In this document: one piece after another, positions 55,243-64,000 of the stretch
Layout of the letters: each line of letters begins with the position of its first letter
Numbering within the stretch: position 1 is the stretch's first letter
Assembly (NCBI GenBank): GCA_949357655.1
Contig: CASHTG010000021.1
Coordinates: 1,488,001-1,552,000, forward strand
Direction of reading: 5' to 3'
From: Parascedosporium putredinis
Taxonomy: Eukaryota > Ascomycota > Sordariomycetes > Microascales > Microascaceae
DNA length: 64,000 bases
Program-made: the position numbers and the translations under genes
The notes under the pieces: model-generated
Database searches by the model: none
The model's input: only the letters and a program-made list of their open reading frames with translations
What the model was told of the DNA's origin: nothing

Positions 55243-56150
55243 ATGAAATTCGGTATCCTCGCTCAGGCCTCTCTAGTAGGCTACGCATTCAGCAGCGCGA
55301 TTCCTAAGCAAGCGGTTCCCCCACTCCAAGGCGGACTTCCAGAAGGCTATGGCCACTTTGCAACGATTATAGACAATGAGTCTGGCCTCACGGTTGAAGT
55401 GTTAGGTGAAGGTTTCCAAGGCCAACCACGGTTGATACGCCCCGTGGATATAGCATCGCTTAAAGGGGCTTCGGTAATGCCTTGGCAACGACGGACCTTT
55501 GCCCTAAGTGATACTGTCAGTGTGTCAAACTCGACGGAAGTCTCGACTGTAGTACGAAGGAATCAAGTCTGCGTGAGCTTGGCGGCATGTGTTCGGCAGG
55601 CCGCTGAATCATCGAGGGCCGCGGCAGTATATATTGCCGGCGCAACTCCAACTTTCTGCAACAATGTCGCCACCGGCATATATATGTACTTCACTGACAA
55701 TAACTACGCCAACCTAAATTCCATCCTTCAGGGCTCCATCATCGGCATCACAGTTAACATGGTGTCTAGTGAGATCGACGCCGTCCGCCAGAACTCAGCA
55801 CACGGGAAAAGGCCGAACCCTGCGACAGACAGATGCGGCAATGACCAACGCGAGGTTTTGGCGAGCGACTATGCCTCAGCTATCTACCAGTTCTGTATAT
55901 CGATTAGGAAGCCCGGAATGACTTTCAGGCAACACGGTTTTATAACGGAGACTATAACGATCAGACTGGCCAGTTCACAGGAGAGCTAGGTGCTACGAAG
56001 GCCTTTATAGCTGCCCAAGCCCACAATTTCGGCCCGGTCTGTCGCATCCATGGTGTTGAATGGAGGAGGGAGCTGGACCCTGAGCACACTATTTTTAGGC
56101 CGAAACTTTTGGAACGATCTTCCTTTGAAGAAGTCTTTGGCATTGAATAG
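55243..56150 (+). CDS. Predicted secreted protein, uncharacterised
   Basis: A signal peptide (MKFGILAQASLVGYAFSSA) precedes a domain with several Cys (QVCVSLAACVRQAAE, TPTFCNN, DRCGND, YQFC) that could pair in disulfides. The ORF ends early at 55989, but from about 55912 another frame carries on with FYNGDYNDQTGQFTGELG, CRIHGVEWRRELDPEHTI and ends ...EEVFGIE at TAG 56148-56150. One base missing in CCCGG (55912-55916) accounts for this, giving about 302 residues, no intron. Family not recognised. A Cys-containing secreted protein next to transposon debris is a typical setting for fungal effectors or wall proteins; this is context, not evidence of function. Confidence 0.65.
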
Positions 56151-56205
56151 TATATCAAGCCGTTCATTCAAAGAACTTACATAGTTTTGAACTGAAAGGC
56201 CCTAG

Positions 56206-56390
56206 TATTACATTCTAACACTACTATATATTACTTAAGGTTAGATTATAATAGGGTTAGAATAGTTAGGGCCTATTAGTGGCTCAGTAAGGCAATCAAA
56301 TCATAATACTATCTATAATATATCTTTAAGTATAGAAGTTAAGTATACCTAAATTGACTATTAAGAAGGATATATAACTTTCTTTATAAG
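56206..56390 (+). repeat. Degenerate, truncated copy of the LTR-like repeat
   Basis: TATTACATTCTAACACTA onward aligns base by base with TGTGACGTTCCAACACTA at 56701 and 57471, then GGGTTAGAATAGTTAGGGCC with the corresponding GGGTTAGAACAGTCGGGCC. Most differences are C to T and G to A. The match stops around 56390. This is the most heavily mutated of three copies. Confidence 0.75.
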
Positions 56391-56700
56391 TGACGCGGGT
56401 AGGTTTAGACGAGCTGAAATGCCGCATTCCATATGCACGACTAGGAAGCTAGCTAAAGCGGAAAGAAGTGATAGAAATGGCTAAAATATAGAAGCAGCCT
56501 GCTAATATAGGAACAGCAGCGCTAGGAAGGACGGTCGCGATCGTGTCATGAGCGGCCCAGGAAGTAGGCCGACGAAGGCGGACAAGCAAGGCAGAAAAGG
56601 ATAAAACTCGGCAGAACGCTGCCGCCAATGGGAGAAGGACCGTGATTACGGGTCAGTGAGGAAGCGCGGTCCAGCATAGACCGCAACAGGATGTATGAAG
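56391..56700. other. GC-richer spacer between repeat copies
   Basis: About 310 bp, purine-rich and less mutated than its surroundings, with no open frame of note. It shares short phrases with 52.9-53.2 kb, so it may be part of another repeat family. Confidence 0.4.
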
Positions 56701-57470
56701 TGTGACGTTCCAACACTAGGGCGTATTGCTTAGGGTTAGGTTGCGTTAGGGTTAGAACAGTCGGGCCTGTTAGTGGCTTAGTGAGGCAATCAAACAGTAC
56801 AACAATATCGTTATCCGTAATACGTATTCAAGTATAGGGGTCAAGTATACTTGAATTAACTACTAGAAAGGATATAGAACCTCCTTTCCTCTAAGGTTTA
56901 CTTGCTTCCTTATATAGTTGGTGACTTGTCTAGGACCACAGTTTCCTTAGTTGCGGTCCTTGCGTGGACTGCAACTTCCCATGGTGCGGTCCTTATAGGA
57001 CCGCGCTGTCTTCCCATATGGTCCTTCCAGGACCACGCTGTCTCTTCATGCGGTCCTTTCCTTACTGGCTAGTTACTACCTGAGGTTCTGCCTTTTACTG
57101 CCAGGTTTCACTACCTTCCTAGGCCTACTTCATAGCTACTTATAACATGATACCTCCCTCTTTCGGTCTTTATCCCTAAAGACCCTTATAACCTATAGCT
57201 CCCTGTTCCTATTGTCTTAGCAGTTAGTTCCATTCTTTCTATCCTCATATTCTTATAGTGATACTAACACTATAACAGATCGTGTTTCTAAATATATATC
57301 TACTACCCTTCGTAAGAAACGAGAGGGCGAAGCCCTTACTTAATATATTTCTTCCTTTAGCGAAGACCTCAACATACCTTATTCCTAGTGTTTTAATATA
57401 GGGAGGGCCTACTATATAGCCTCTAGCTCTTCCTAGTGTCTAGCTTATTTAAAGGGAAAGAGGTCCTATG
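56701..57470. repeat. LTR-like repeat, copy 1 of a direct tandem pair
   Basis: Starts TGTGACGTTCCAACACTAGG. An LTR of about 577 bp may end at ATAACA (57277), fitting TG...CA ends, followed by about 190 bp that also recurs after copy 2. It holds GGGTTAGGTTGCGTTAGGGTT and several GGTCCT/AGGACC-type words. Copy 1 keeps more CG than copy 2. Confidence 0.75.
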
Positions 57471-58210
57471 TGTGACGTTCCAACACTAGGACGGGCTGCT
57501 TAGGGTTAGGTTGCGTTAGGGTTAGAACAGTCAGGCCTGTTAGTGGCTCAGTGAGGCAATCAAATAGTATAACAATATCATTATCTGTAATATATATTCA
57601 AGTATAGGGGTCAAGTATACTTAAATTGACTACTAGAAAGGATATAGAACTTCCTTCCCTCTAAGGTCTACTTATCTCCTTATATAGACCTGACTTCCCT
57701 TAGGACCGTAGTGTCCACAGCTGCAGTCCTTAGGTAGACCACAGATACTTAAGGTGCAGTCCTTCCAGGACCGCATTCACTCCTTATGTGGTCCTTCCCT
57801 TACTAGTCAGTTACTACCCAAGGATCTGCCTTTTTACTACCAGGTTTCACCACCCTTTAGGCCTTCTTCTAGGCCACTTATAATATAATACCTCCCCTCC
57901 TTTAGTCTTTATCCCTAAAGACTTCCTTATCTAGCCCTTAGTTCCCTATCCTTCTATTAGTTAGTCTAGTTCCTCTATTCTTATCCCTTTTTCTGTTGTA
58001 ATGCTAACACTATAACAGGCTATATTTCTAAACGCGCTTCTACTACTACTCTTTATAAAAAATAAGAGAGTGAAACCCTTACTTAGTATATTTCTTCTTT
58101 TAGTGAGGACCTAGATATACCCTACTCCTGGTGTTTTAATGTAGGGAGGGTCTATTATATAGCCTCTAGCTCTTCCTAGTGCTTAGCTTATTTAAAGGGG
58201 AAGAGGTCCT
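57471..58210. repeat. LTR-like repeat, copy 2 of a direct tandem pair
   Basis: Begins with the same TGTGACGTTCCAACACTAGG and matches copy 1 to AAGAGGTCCT at 58210. LTR part probably 57471-58017. Differences from copy 1 are mostly transitions: ATCGTTATCCGTAATACG in copy 1 is ATCATTATCTGTAATATA here, a RIP-type pattern. It abuts the pol remnants, so it is likely the 3' LTR of the minus-strand element. Confidence 0.75.
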
Positions 58211-58317
58211 GCGATGGTTCCCTGGTCGCCTCTTCTTATAAGTCTTTCTTCCTTATTCCTCCTAATGCCCTCCTAGTACTTTAGCTAATAGTTACTATTA
58301 CCTATAGTTTCTCATAC

Positions 58318-58650
58318 TATAACGGAAACCTAGAAAGTAGATGAGGCCCTTGAGAAATCAGAGGAGTAGCTTCTAGAGCTGATAGCTTGGATTGCCTGCC
58401 TTCATCGTCAGCGTAAGCTCCTTAGGGAGCGCAGGGACGCACTCTTCTGACACAGTGTGGCCAGTCTGTTAGAGGAGGAGTCTTTAGTAGTGGAAACCTA
58501 ACAGGTGGTCAGGCAGGCTTAGTCTCTAGGGGCTGTAGGGGTGATTAACTAGGATACTATAGGTTTTGATTTTGATATACCTATAGATCCTAAGGTTTTT
58601 ACAGGTATTTCTAGTAGAACTAAGCTAGAAGGTTCTAGCTCCCTTTAAGG
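58318..58650 (+). pseudogene. Decayed plus-strand ORF, charged coiled-coil (opposite to pol)
   Basis: Between the LTR copy and pol, the plus strand (frame of GAGGCCCTTGAG near 58343) encodes a Glu/Arg/Gln/Leu-rich sequence with phrases LIAWIACLHRQRKLLRER and SVASLLEEESLVVE. The stops are TAG, TGA and TAA where CAG, CGA and CAA would fit the context, as RIP produces. Small charged ORFs of this style occur beside LTRs of fungal retroelements; their role is not settled. Confidence 0.5.
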
Positions 58651-59744
58651 TGTTTAATAGGTTCCTATATATTTTCACTATGTTCGAAATTTTTCCACTT
58701 TATTAGATACTCGATTTTTCTATTATTATTATAGCTAGAGTTAAGGATTTTCTCTACTTCCTACTTATCTTCTACTAGTTTAACTATAATTAACTCTTCT
58801 ATAGGTATATCATTATATACTAGTTCTAGTAGTAATATATAAAAGATAGGGTACTTAAGTCCTATTATAGTTAGTAACTCTAGTTTATAGTTAACTTCTG
58901 AAATTTTTCATTTGATAATAAATAGTCCTAGTTTTTTATAATTAAGTTTATTACTTAGTCTTTTTATAGTAATTTAGGGATCCCTTTTTCCTACTTTCTT
59001 TTAGAGTAGGTAGACCTTGCTCCCCTCCTAGAAGGTTAGTCCCTTAATCCTCTTTTAATTCATATAGCTTATTATTCTTTCTTATATAAATTCAAGTTCT
59101 ATTATAAGTTATTAGTATAGCTTCTTTATTTATTCTACTGTTATGATTGCTTATTTAGCTATTGAATATTATCCTCATAATTTGAACCCTAGTTCTAGTT
59201 TAATTCTATAGTTTATATAGAATAGTGATATTCCTATACTTTTGTGTTTGTTTATATTATATATGTACTGTGCTAATAGTAGGTACTTTACCTAGTTATC
59301 TTGGTCCTAATTGATGTAATACTAAAGGTAGGTTTCTATAGTTTAGTTAACTTATTCTACTATTCCCTAGGTTTCAGGGTAGTATACTATTAATAACTTA
59401 TAGTATATCCCTAGTAGGTCTATAAGACTCTACTAAAACTTAGAGATAAATATACCTCCTCTATCTATATTAACTTCCTTTAGTAGGTTATAGTTAGCTA
59501 GTATAGTTTATAGGAATAGGTTAGTGAACTTTAGTATATTTATTATTTCTCTATAAGGTATAAAGTATATATACCTTATTAGCCTATCCACAATTACTAT
59601 AATACTATCGTATTTTTGACTTATAACTAGATCTTCTAATTCAGGTAACTTAACTATAAAGTCTATAGTTATACTTTGCTATAGTACTTTAGGTACTAGT
59701 ATAGGTTATAGGAGTCTATATAGTTTATATCTATTTGCTTTATT

Positions 59745-59875
59745 CTTAGTATATAAGTTGCACTTAGTAACTTCCTCCTATACTAATTTCCTGAGGTTTC
59801 TGATTGTATAACTTCCTGGTATCTTACTTACTATCTTGGTGATACCTGGGTGTCCTCCTCTTAGAGACTTATATA
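59745..59875 (-). pseudogene. Integrase zinc-binding remnant
   Basis: Minus-strand reading includes GGHPGITKIVSKIPGSYTI and LRKLV, a stop, then EEVTKCNLYTKNK: the His-containing and Cys-containing halves of an integrase HHCC domain. The second Cys of the pair reads Tyr, a G-to-A change. Confidence 0.75.
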
Positions 59876-60719
59876 CTGCTTATATGAGACTTCTTACTAG
59901 ATATTCTAGTACTGGTTATCCTTAGTAACTATGGTTATCTATAAGGTTTCCTCCTCTATAGTACTCTTCAATAGCTTATATAGTAGGGTAACTATGCTAT
60001 AGTTAGTAGCTTACTATAAGTTACTATAAGCTTCTATTAGTATGTTTGTAAAATACTATTTTCATTTTATTAGGTATTTTCTTAAAGTGGTTAGGCCTTT
60101 AGCTAAGTGTATCTACCCTTCTATTTTCTATTCCTTTAATATATATGATTTTGAAGTTATATTCTGATAATATTTTAGCCTATCTGGTTTGTCGCTTATT
60201 AAGCTCCTTAGTTATTATAAAGCTAGTGAGGTTTTTATAGTCTAAGAATATGCTGATTAGGTACTTTACTCTAATGAGGTAGTGTTTCTATTCTTTAAAA
60301 GCTTCTATAATAGCTATTAGTTCTTTATTAGGGATCCTATATCATATTATAGGTCTATTAAGTTTCTTTAATATAAAGGCTATAGGTCTTAGTTGTCCTT
60401 TAGGGTCTTATTATCTAAGTTAGGCTCTGATTATATAGTTGGAGGTATTAGTTTCAACTTTGAATAGTTTATTAGGGTCTATATCATATAGTACTAGCTA
60501 TTTATAGATACTTTATTTTATTTCTTAGAATACTTCCTACTATTCCTTTCCCTAAATAAACTGGTTTTCGTTCTTCATAAGGTCTATTAAGGGTTTCACC
60601 CTTTTACTATAGTTATATAAGAATCGTCAGTAGAAGTTAGCGAAGCCTAAGAAGCCTCTTACTTCTATTACTATTTATAGTATAGGCTAGTCTAAGACTA
60701 CTTATACTTTAGATTCCTA

Positions 60720-61010
60720 TATTTATATCTCACCTAGTTTAATAGTGTAACTGAGGAAGTCTACCTCTTATATATAGAAGAAACTCTTCTTAGGTTCTAC
60801 TAATAACTTAGCTTTCTATAGTTTTTATAGTACTTTTTAATATATTCCTTATATTCTTCTAATATATTAGAGAAGATTAGGATATTATCTAGGTATACTA
60901 TAATAAACTAGTTAAGGTGCTCCCTAAGTATATAGTTGATTATTATTTAGAATATGGTAGGTATGTTGGTTAACCTGAATAGTATGATATAGTACTTATA
61001 GTGTCTATAC
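60720..61010 (-). pseudogene. Reverse transcriptase remnant
   Basis: Minus-strand reading contains FRLTNIPTIF, a stop, then FIIVYLDNILIFSN and, further on, EVDFLSYTIKLGEI, the palm blocks of a gypsy RT. The second of the two catalytic Asp residues reads Asn and stops interrupt several Trp or Gln positions, so it is inactive. Confidence 0.85.
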
Positions 61011-63457
61011 CTTATCCTAAATGCTATTTTCTACTTATCTCCTTTCTTAATCCTGATAAGGTTATAGGCTCCTTTTAGGTCTAGGGCTATAAACTACTAT
61101 ACCTTCCCTAGTCTATCTTATAGTTCTAAGATTAATAGTAGGGGATATCTATTTTTAATAGTATTAGTATTTAGTTATTAGTAGTTGATATATATTTATA
61201 GTTTTCTGTTTTTCTTAGGTATAAAGAGTATTAGGTACCCTATTAGTGATACTAAGGGTCTGATAAACCCCTTTTGATATTTTCCTAGATATACTCCTAT
61301 AGTTCTTTTAACTATTCTTAGTTAAGGTTATAGATTAGTATAAACTTAGGTATAGCTCCTAGTTTAAGGTTGATTTTGTGATCCTACTGGCTATATTCTA
61401 GTAAGCTAGTGTTAAGTTCTTTCGTGAATACTTTAGTGTATTTATGATATTGTGGAGGTAAGCTCTATAGTATTTCCTCCCTTATTCTTATAGTAACTAT
61501 ACTATATATAGCCTTTGTTTTTCCGTTTTATTAGTGTTTCTTTCCTTTTAGTAATATATTTAAACTTATAGTAGTAAGCTCTTTAATATATATTATTATA
61601 GTAAAGGCTCTCAGCTCGTTTAAGGTAGACTTTCTTAGTCACTATTGCTTAGGGATTAAGTTGTTAATAGAGTCTCCTTAGCCTAGCTAAGTAATCTGAT
61701 TAGTACTCTAGTCTATTATAGGGTTTTCCTTTCTTAGCTATAGGATACCTAGGACCACTAGGTGGCTGATTTGTGTGATGTTGAAGTTGATTTGTGTTTT
61801 GCGGTCTAAGATGTTAATATTAAGGTGTGTGGTCTCTTGTTTGATCTGTCTATTATTATAACTAACTAATATTCCTTTATAGTTTGCTAATATATATAGG
61901 TCCTATTTAAGGTCCTATAGAAGCTATAGCTTATTCACTATATCTAGTGAGATGAAGTTTCTTTATGTGCTGCTGTCGATTAGGGTATTATACTGTTTTC
62001 CCTTTATCTATATTATTACCTTAAGGTGCTTATTGTTCTATATACTTATGTTATATTCCTTTTAGTACTATGTTCCTTTAGTGCTTATAGATACTTCTAT
62101 ATATCTAGCTGTTTTAGTGGCTAGGTTATATTATTTCTCTAGTAGTGAGATTTGTTCTAGTACTTATAGTAGCTATCTCGCCTTCTCCCTTAGTTCCTGG
62201 TGTTCCCTTCGTTTATTAAGGAATATTTAGTCCCTATTATACCTTTACTAGTACTATTGGTTTTTATATTCTATGACCTTATCCTTGATTTCTTAGTTGT
62301 CTTCACTAGTTCTTATATTGTTTTTTATAGTATAGTGCTATACTTTAATTAGTTATTCTTCTATACTATTAAGTTCCTCTTATAGTGTAGCTACTTGTTA
62401 GTATACTCTAGTGATTTATTCACCTTAGTTACTTAACCAGTCTGCGTTTTCTTCTATAGCTATTATATAGTATTCCTACTCTTTTTGTTAGGGGATATAT
62501 ATATCTTTTATAAGGTTTTCATATTCTTCCCATCGTTTATCTATCCTTCTTATATACTTCTGTGCTTGCTGGAAGTTATTATAGGTTATTTTCTAATAGT
62601 CCTAGAGTTCTTATTATAGTGTTTAGACCTGCTATTCTATTTTATAGAGTCTCTTAGAGATAGTATCTTCTTAGTTTTCTAGTCTAACTTCTATTCTTAT
62701 TTCGTTTTATTAGATCTAGCTTCCTATTTCCTCTACCTTCTAAATAGTGTTATCAAGTAGTATTAGGGGTATATCCTAGTCCCTTTCCTCTAGTTCCTAG
62801 AGCCAGTTTCTATAGTACTCTAAGTTATAGATGATATGGTTATATTGTTCTATATGTTTTCTTTATTATATAAGTATATACCTCTCTAGCTTTCTAAAGC
62901 TAGTCACTAGTTCTTAGTTTACCCTTTGTTAGTTCTCGAACTGTTGTGTCTTCTTAGGGTGTCCTCATTCCTTATTAAGTTATACTAGTCTTTCAAAGAT
63001 ATACCTGTTTTCTTTAAGGCTAGTTTGTAGGTTTTCTAATATCTTCTAATCGCAGTCCTTCTCCCTTAACTTAGGGTTTTATTCTTAGAACTTTTAGACC
63101 TTAGTTCTATTATCTAGTTGGTATTTAAGCTGTTTATTATAGAATAGCTCTATTACTTTAAGGGGTGCTTAAGTAAGTCTTCTACTATCTTCTATTGAGG
63201 GTAGTATATCCTATAGTAGCTTATTATTCTAAGTTGCTTTAGCTTTCTAGGGTAGTACCCTACTCTGTCCTTGCTATCTTGGTGGATATGGCAGTTATCG
63301 TCGTAGCATGCTATCTAGTGCATAGTTTGATGATCAGGTAGTTTACTAGTGCTTCCTAATTCTTTTATTTATTTATTATATTCTTTCTATCCTATTGTAG
63401 GTATAGGCTTCTATATTTTCTTTTTATTTCTAAAATTACTACTAGTCTTACTTTAGT

Positions 63458-63505
63458 ATTCCTATATATAGTGCCCTAGTTTTCTATAGTTAAAACACTC
63501 TCTAT
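63458..63505 (-). pseudogene. Gag CCHC zinc-knuckle remnant
   Basis: Minus-strand reading ECFNYRKLGHYI, stop, EY keeps the spacing of a CCHC knuckle with the first Cys and the Gly-His intact. The second and fourth Cys positions read Tyr (TGT to TAT), a G-to-A RIP change on the coding strand. Confidence 0.75.
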
Positions 63506-64000
63506 TCTTACTTAGTGCTAGTCTGAGTTCTCTACTAGCTACTCTAAGTTCTATTAGTCTAGGGTATGTTCCCTATAAGGTATTACTATTAGCCCTTCTA
63601 GCTTTGGTGTTAGTGTGGTACTTTTTCTAAAATAGGTTATTTCTGCTTAGGTTTTAGTATTACTTCTTTTCTTATTCTCTTTTATATAACTAGTTGTCGA
63701 TAGATACTACTAGCTTAATATAGTCTGTAAGTATAACTAGTAGAGGTTATACTCTGATAAGTTAGTCTTTTACTTTTTCCTTAAGTCCTTAATAGAATAG
63801 GTTAATAAGGACCTTATCTAGGTAGTTTAGATATGAGGCTACCTATCTGAATATAATAGTATACTATGAGGCTACTCCTTTTTATCTAAGGTTGTGGAGT
63901 TAGTTCTATATAGCCTTATCCTCATCTAGTTCTCTAAAGGCTCCCTTAATAGTATACTTAAAGTTCTTATACCTTATGAAAACCGTTTTAGTAAATTCTA

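Larger units (their letters stand above)
58211..64000 (-). mobile_element. RIP-degraded Ty3/gypsy LTR retrotransposon (internal region)
   Basis: On the minus strand, from right to left, the order is a Gag zinc-knuckle remnant (about 63.5 kb), reverse transcriptase (about 61.0-60.7 kb) and the integrase zinc-binding region (about 59.8 kb). This RT-before-integrase order is that of Ty3/gypsy elements. All frames are riddled with TAG and TAA stops and the DNA is strongly AT-rich, so nothing is functional. The element runs beyond the right edge, where its 5' LTR should lie; the left LTR is at 57.5-58.0 kb. Confidence 0.85.

Noticed and set aside
1..64000. CRISPR arrays, bacterial operons, ribosome binding sites, rRNA or tRNA genes
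   Set aside because: The genes are eukaryotic and spliced; I saw no regularly spaced direct repeats with unique spacers, and no cloverleaf or A/B-box pair I could defend.

Overview
The window reads as nuclear DNA of a filamentous ascomycete (Pezizomycotina). The genes carry short introns of 50-85 nt with GTAAGT-like donors and CTAAC-like branch sites. They encode fungal families: Zn(II)2Cys6 regulators, sugar-porter MFS transporters, a HET-domain protein and a GH12 glucanase. The right-hand part carries the C-to-T/G-to-A decay typical of repeat-induced point mutation (RIP).

Layout. (1) 1-9 kb: a sulfatase running off the left edge, a sugar-porter MFS transporter, a second sulfatase, and a regulator with two zinc clusters. 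An exact 11-mer recurs in the non-coding DNA of this block and just beyond it. (2) 9.7-24 kb: a hydrolase with an HGGG motif, a secreted GH12 glucanase, a cyclase-family hydrolase, a second sugar porter, an MDR (toxD-like) reductase, an epoxide hydrolase and a third sugar porter. (3) 24.5-40 kb: a Zn2Cys6 regulator, a Baeyer-Villiger-type monooxygenase, a Dal5-type transporter, another Zn2Cys6 regulator, an amidase and an IlvD/Edd dehydratase. This looks like a catabolic neighbourhood with its own uptake and control genes. (4) 40-47 kb: a coiled-coil protein of unknown function, a multi-pass membrane protein and a HET-domain protein. (5) 47-56 kb: AT-rich DNA with islands of intact genes (two predicted secreted proteins, an F-box protein, a small membrane protein) and a 160-bp hairpin. 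(6) 56.2-64 kb: three copies of an LTR-like repeat and a RIP-ruined Ty3/gypsy element whose pol lies on the minus strand.

Reading caution. Most multi-kilobase genes here carry one to three apparent frameshifts. In nearly all of them the frame is recovered by one extra base in a short homopolymer (C3-4, G3-5, T3-5, A5-6), and every net shift has the sign of missing bases. I read this as homopolymer under-calling in the source assembly, not mass pseudogenisation. Gene spans below are therefore whole loci, with breaks noted. The retroelement is different: its breaks are C-to-T type stops and are real decay.
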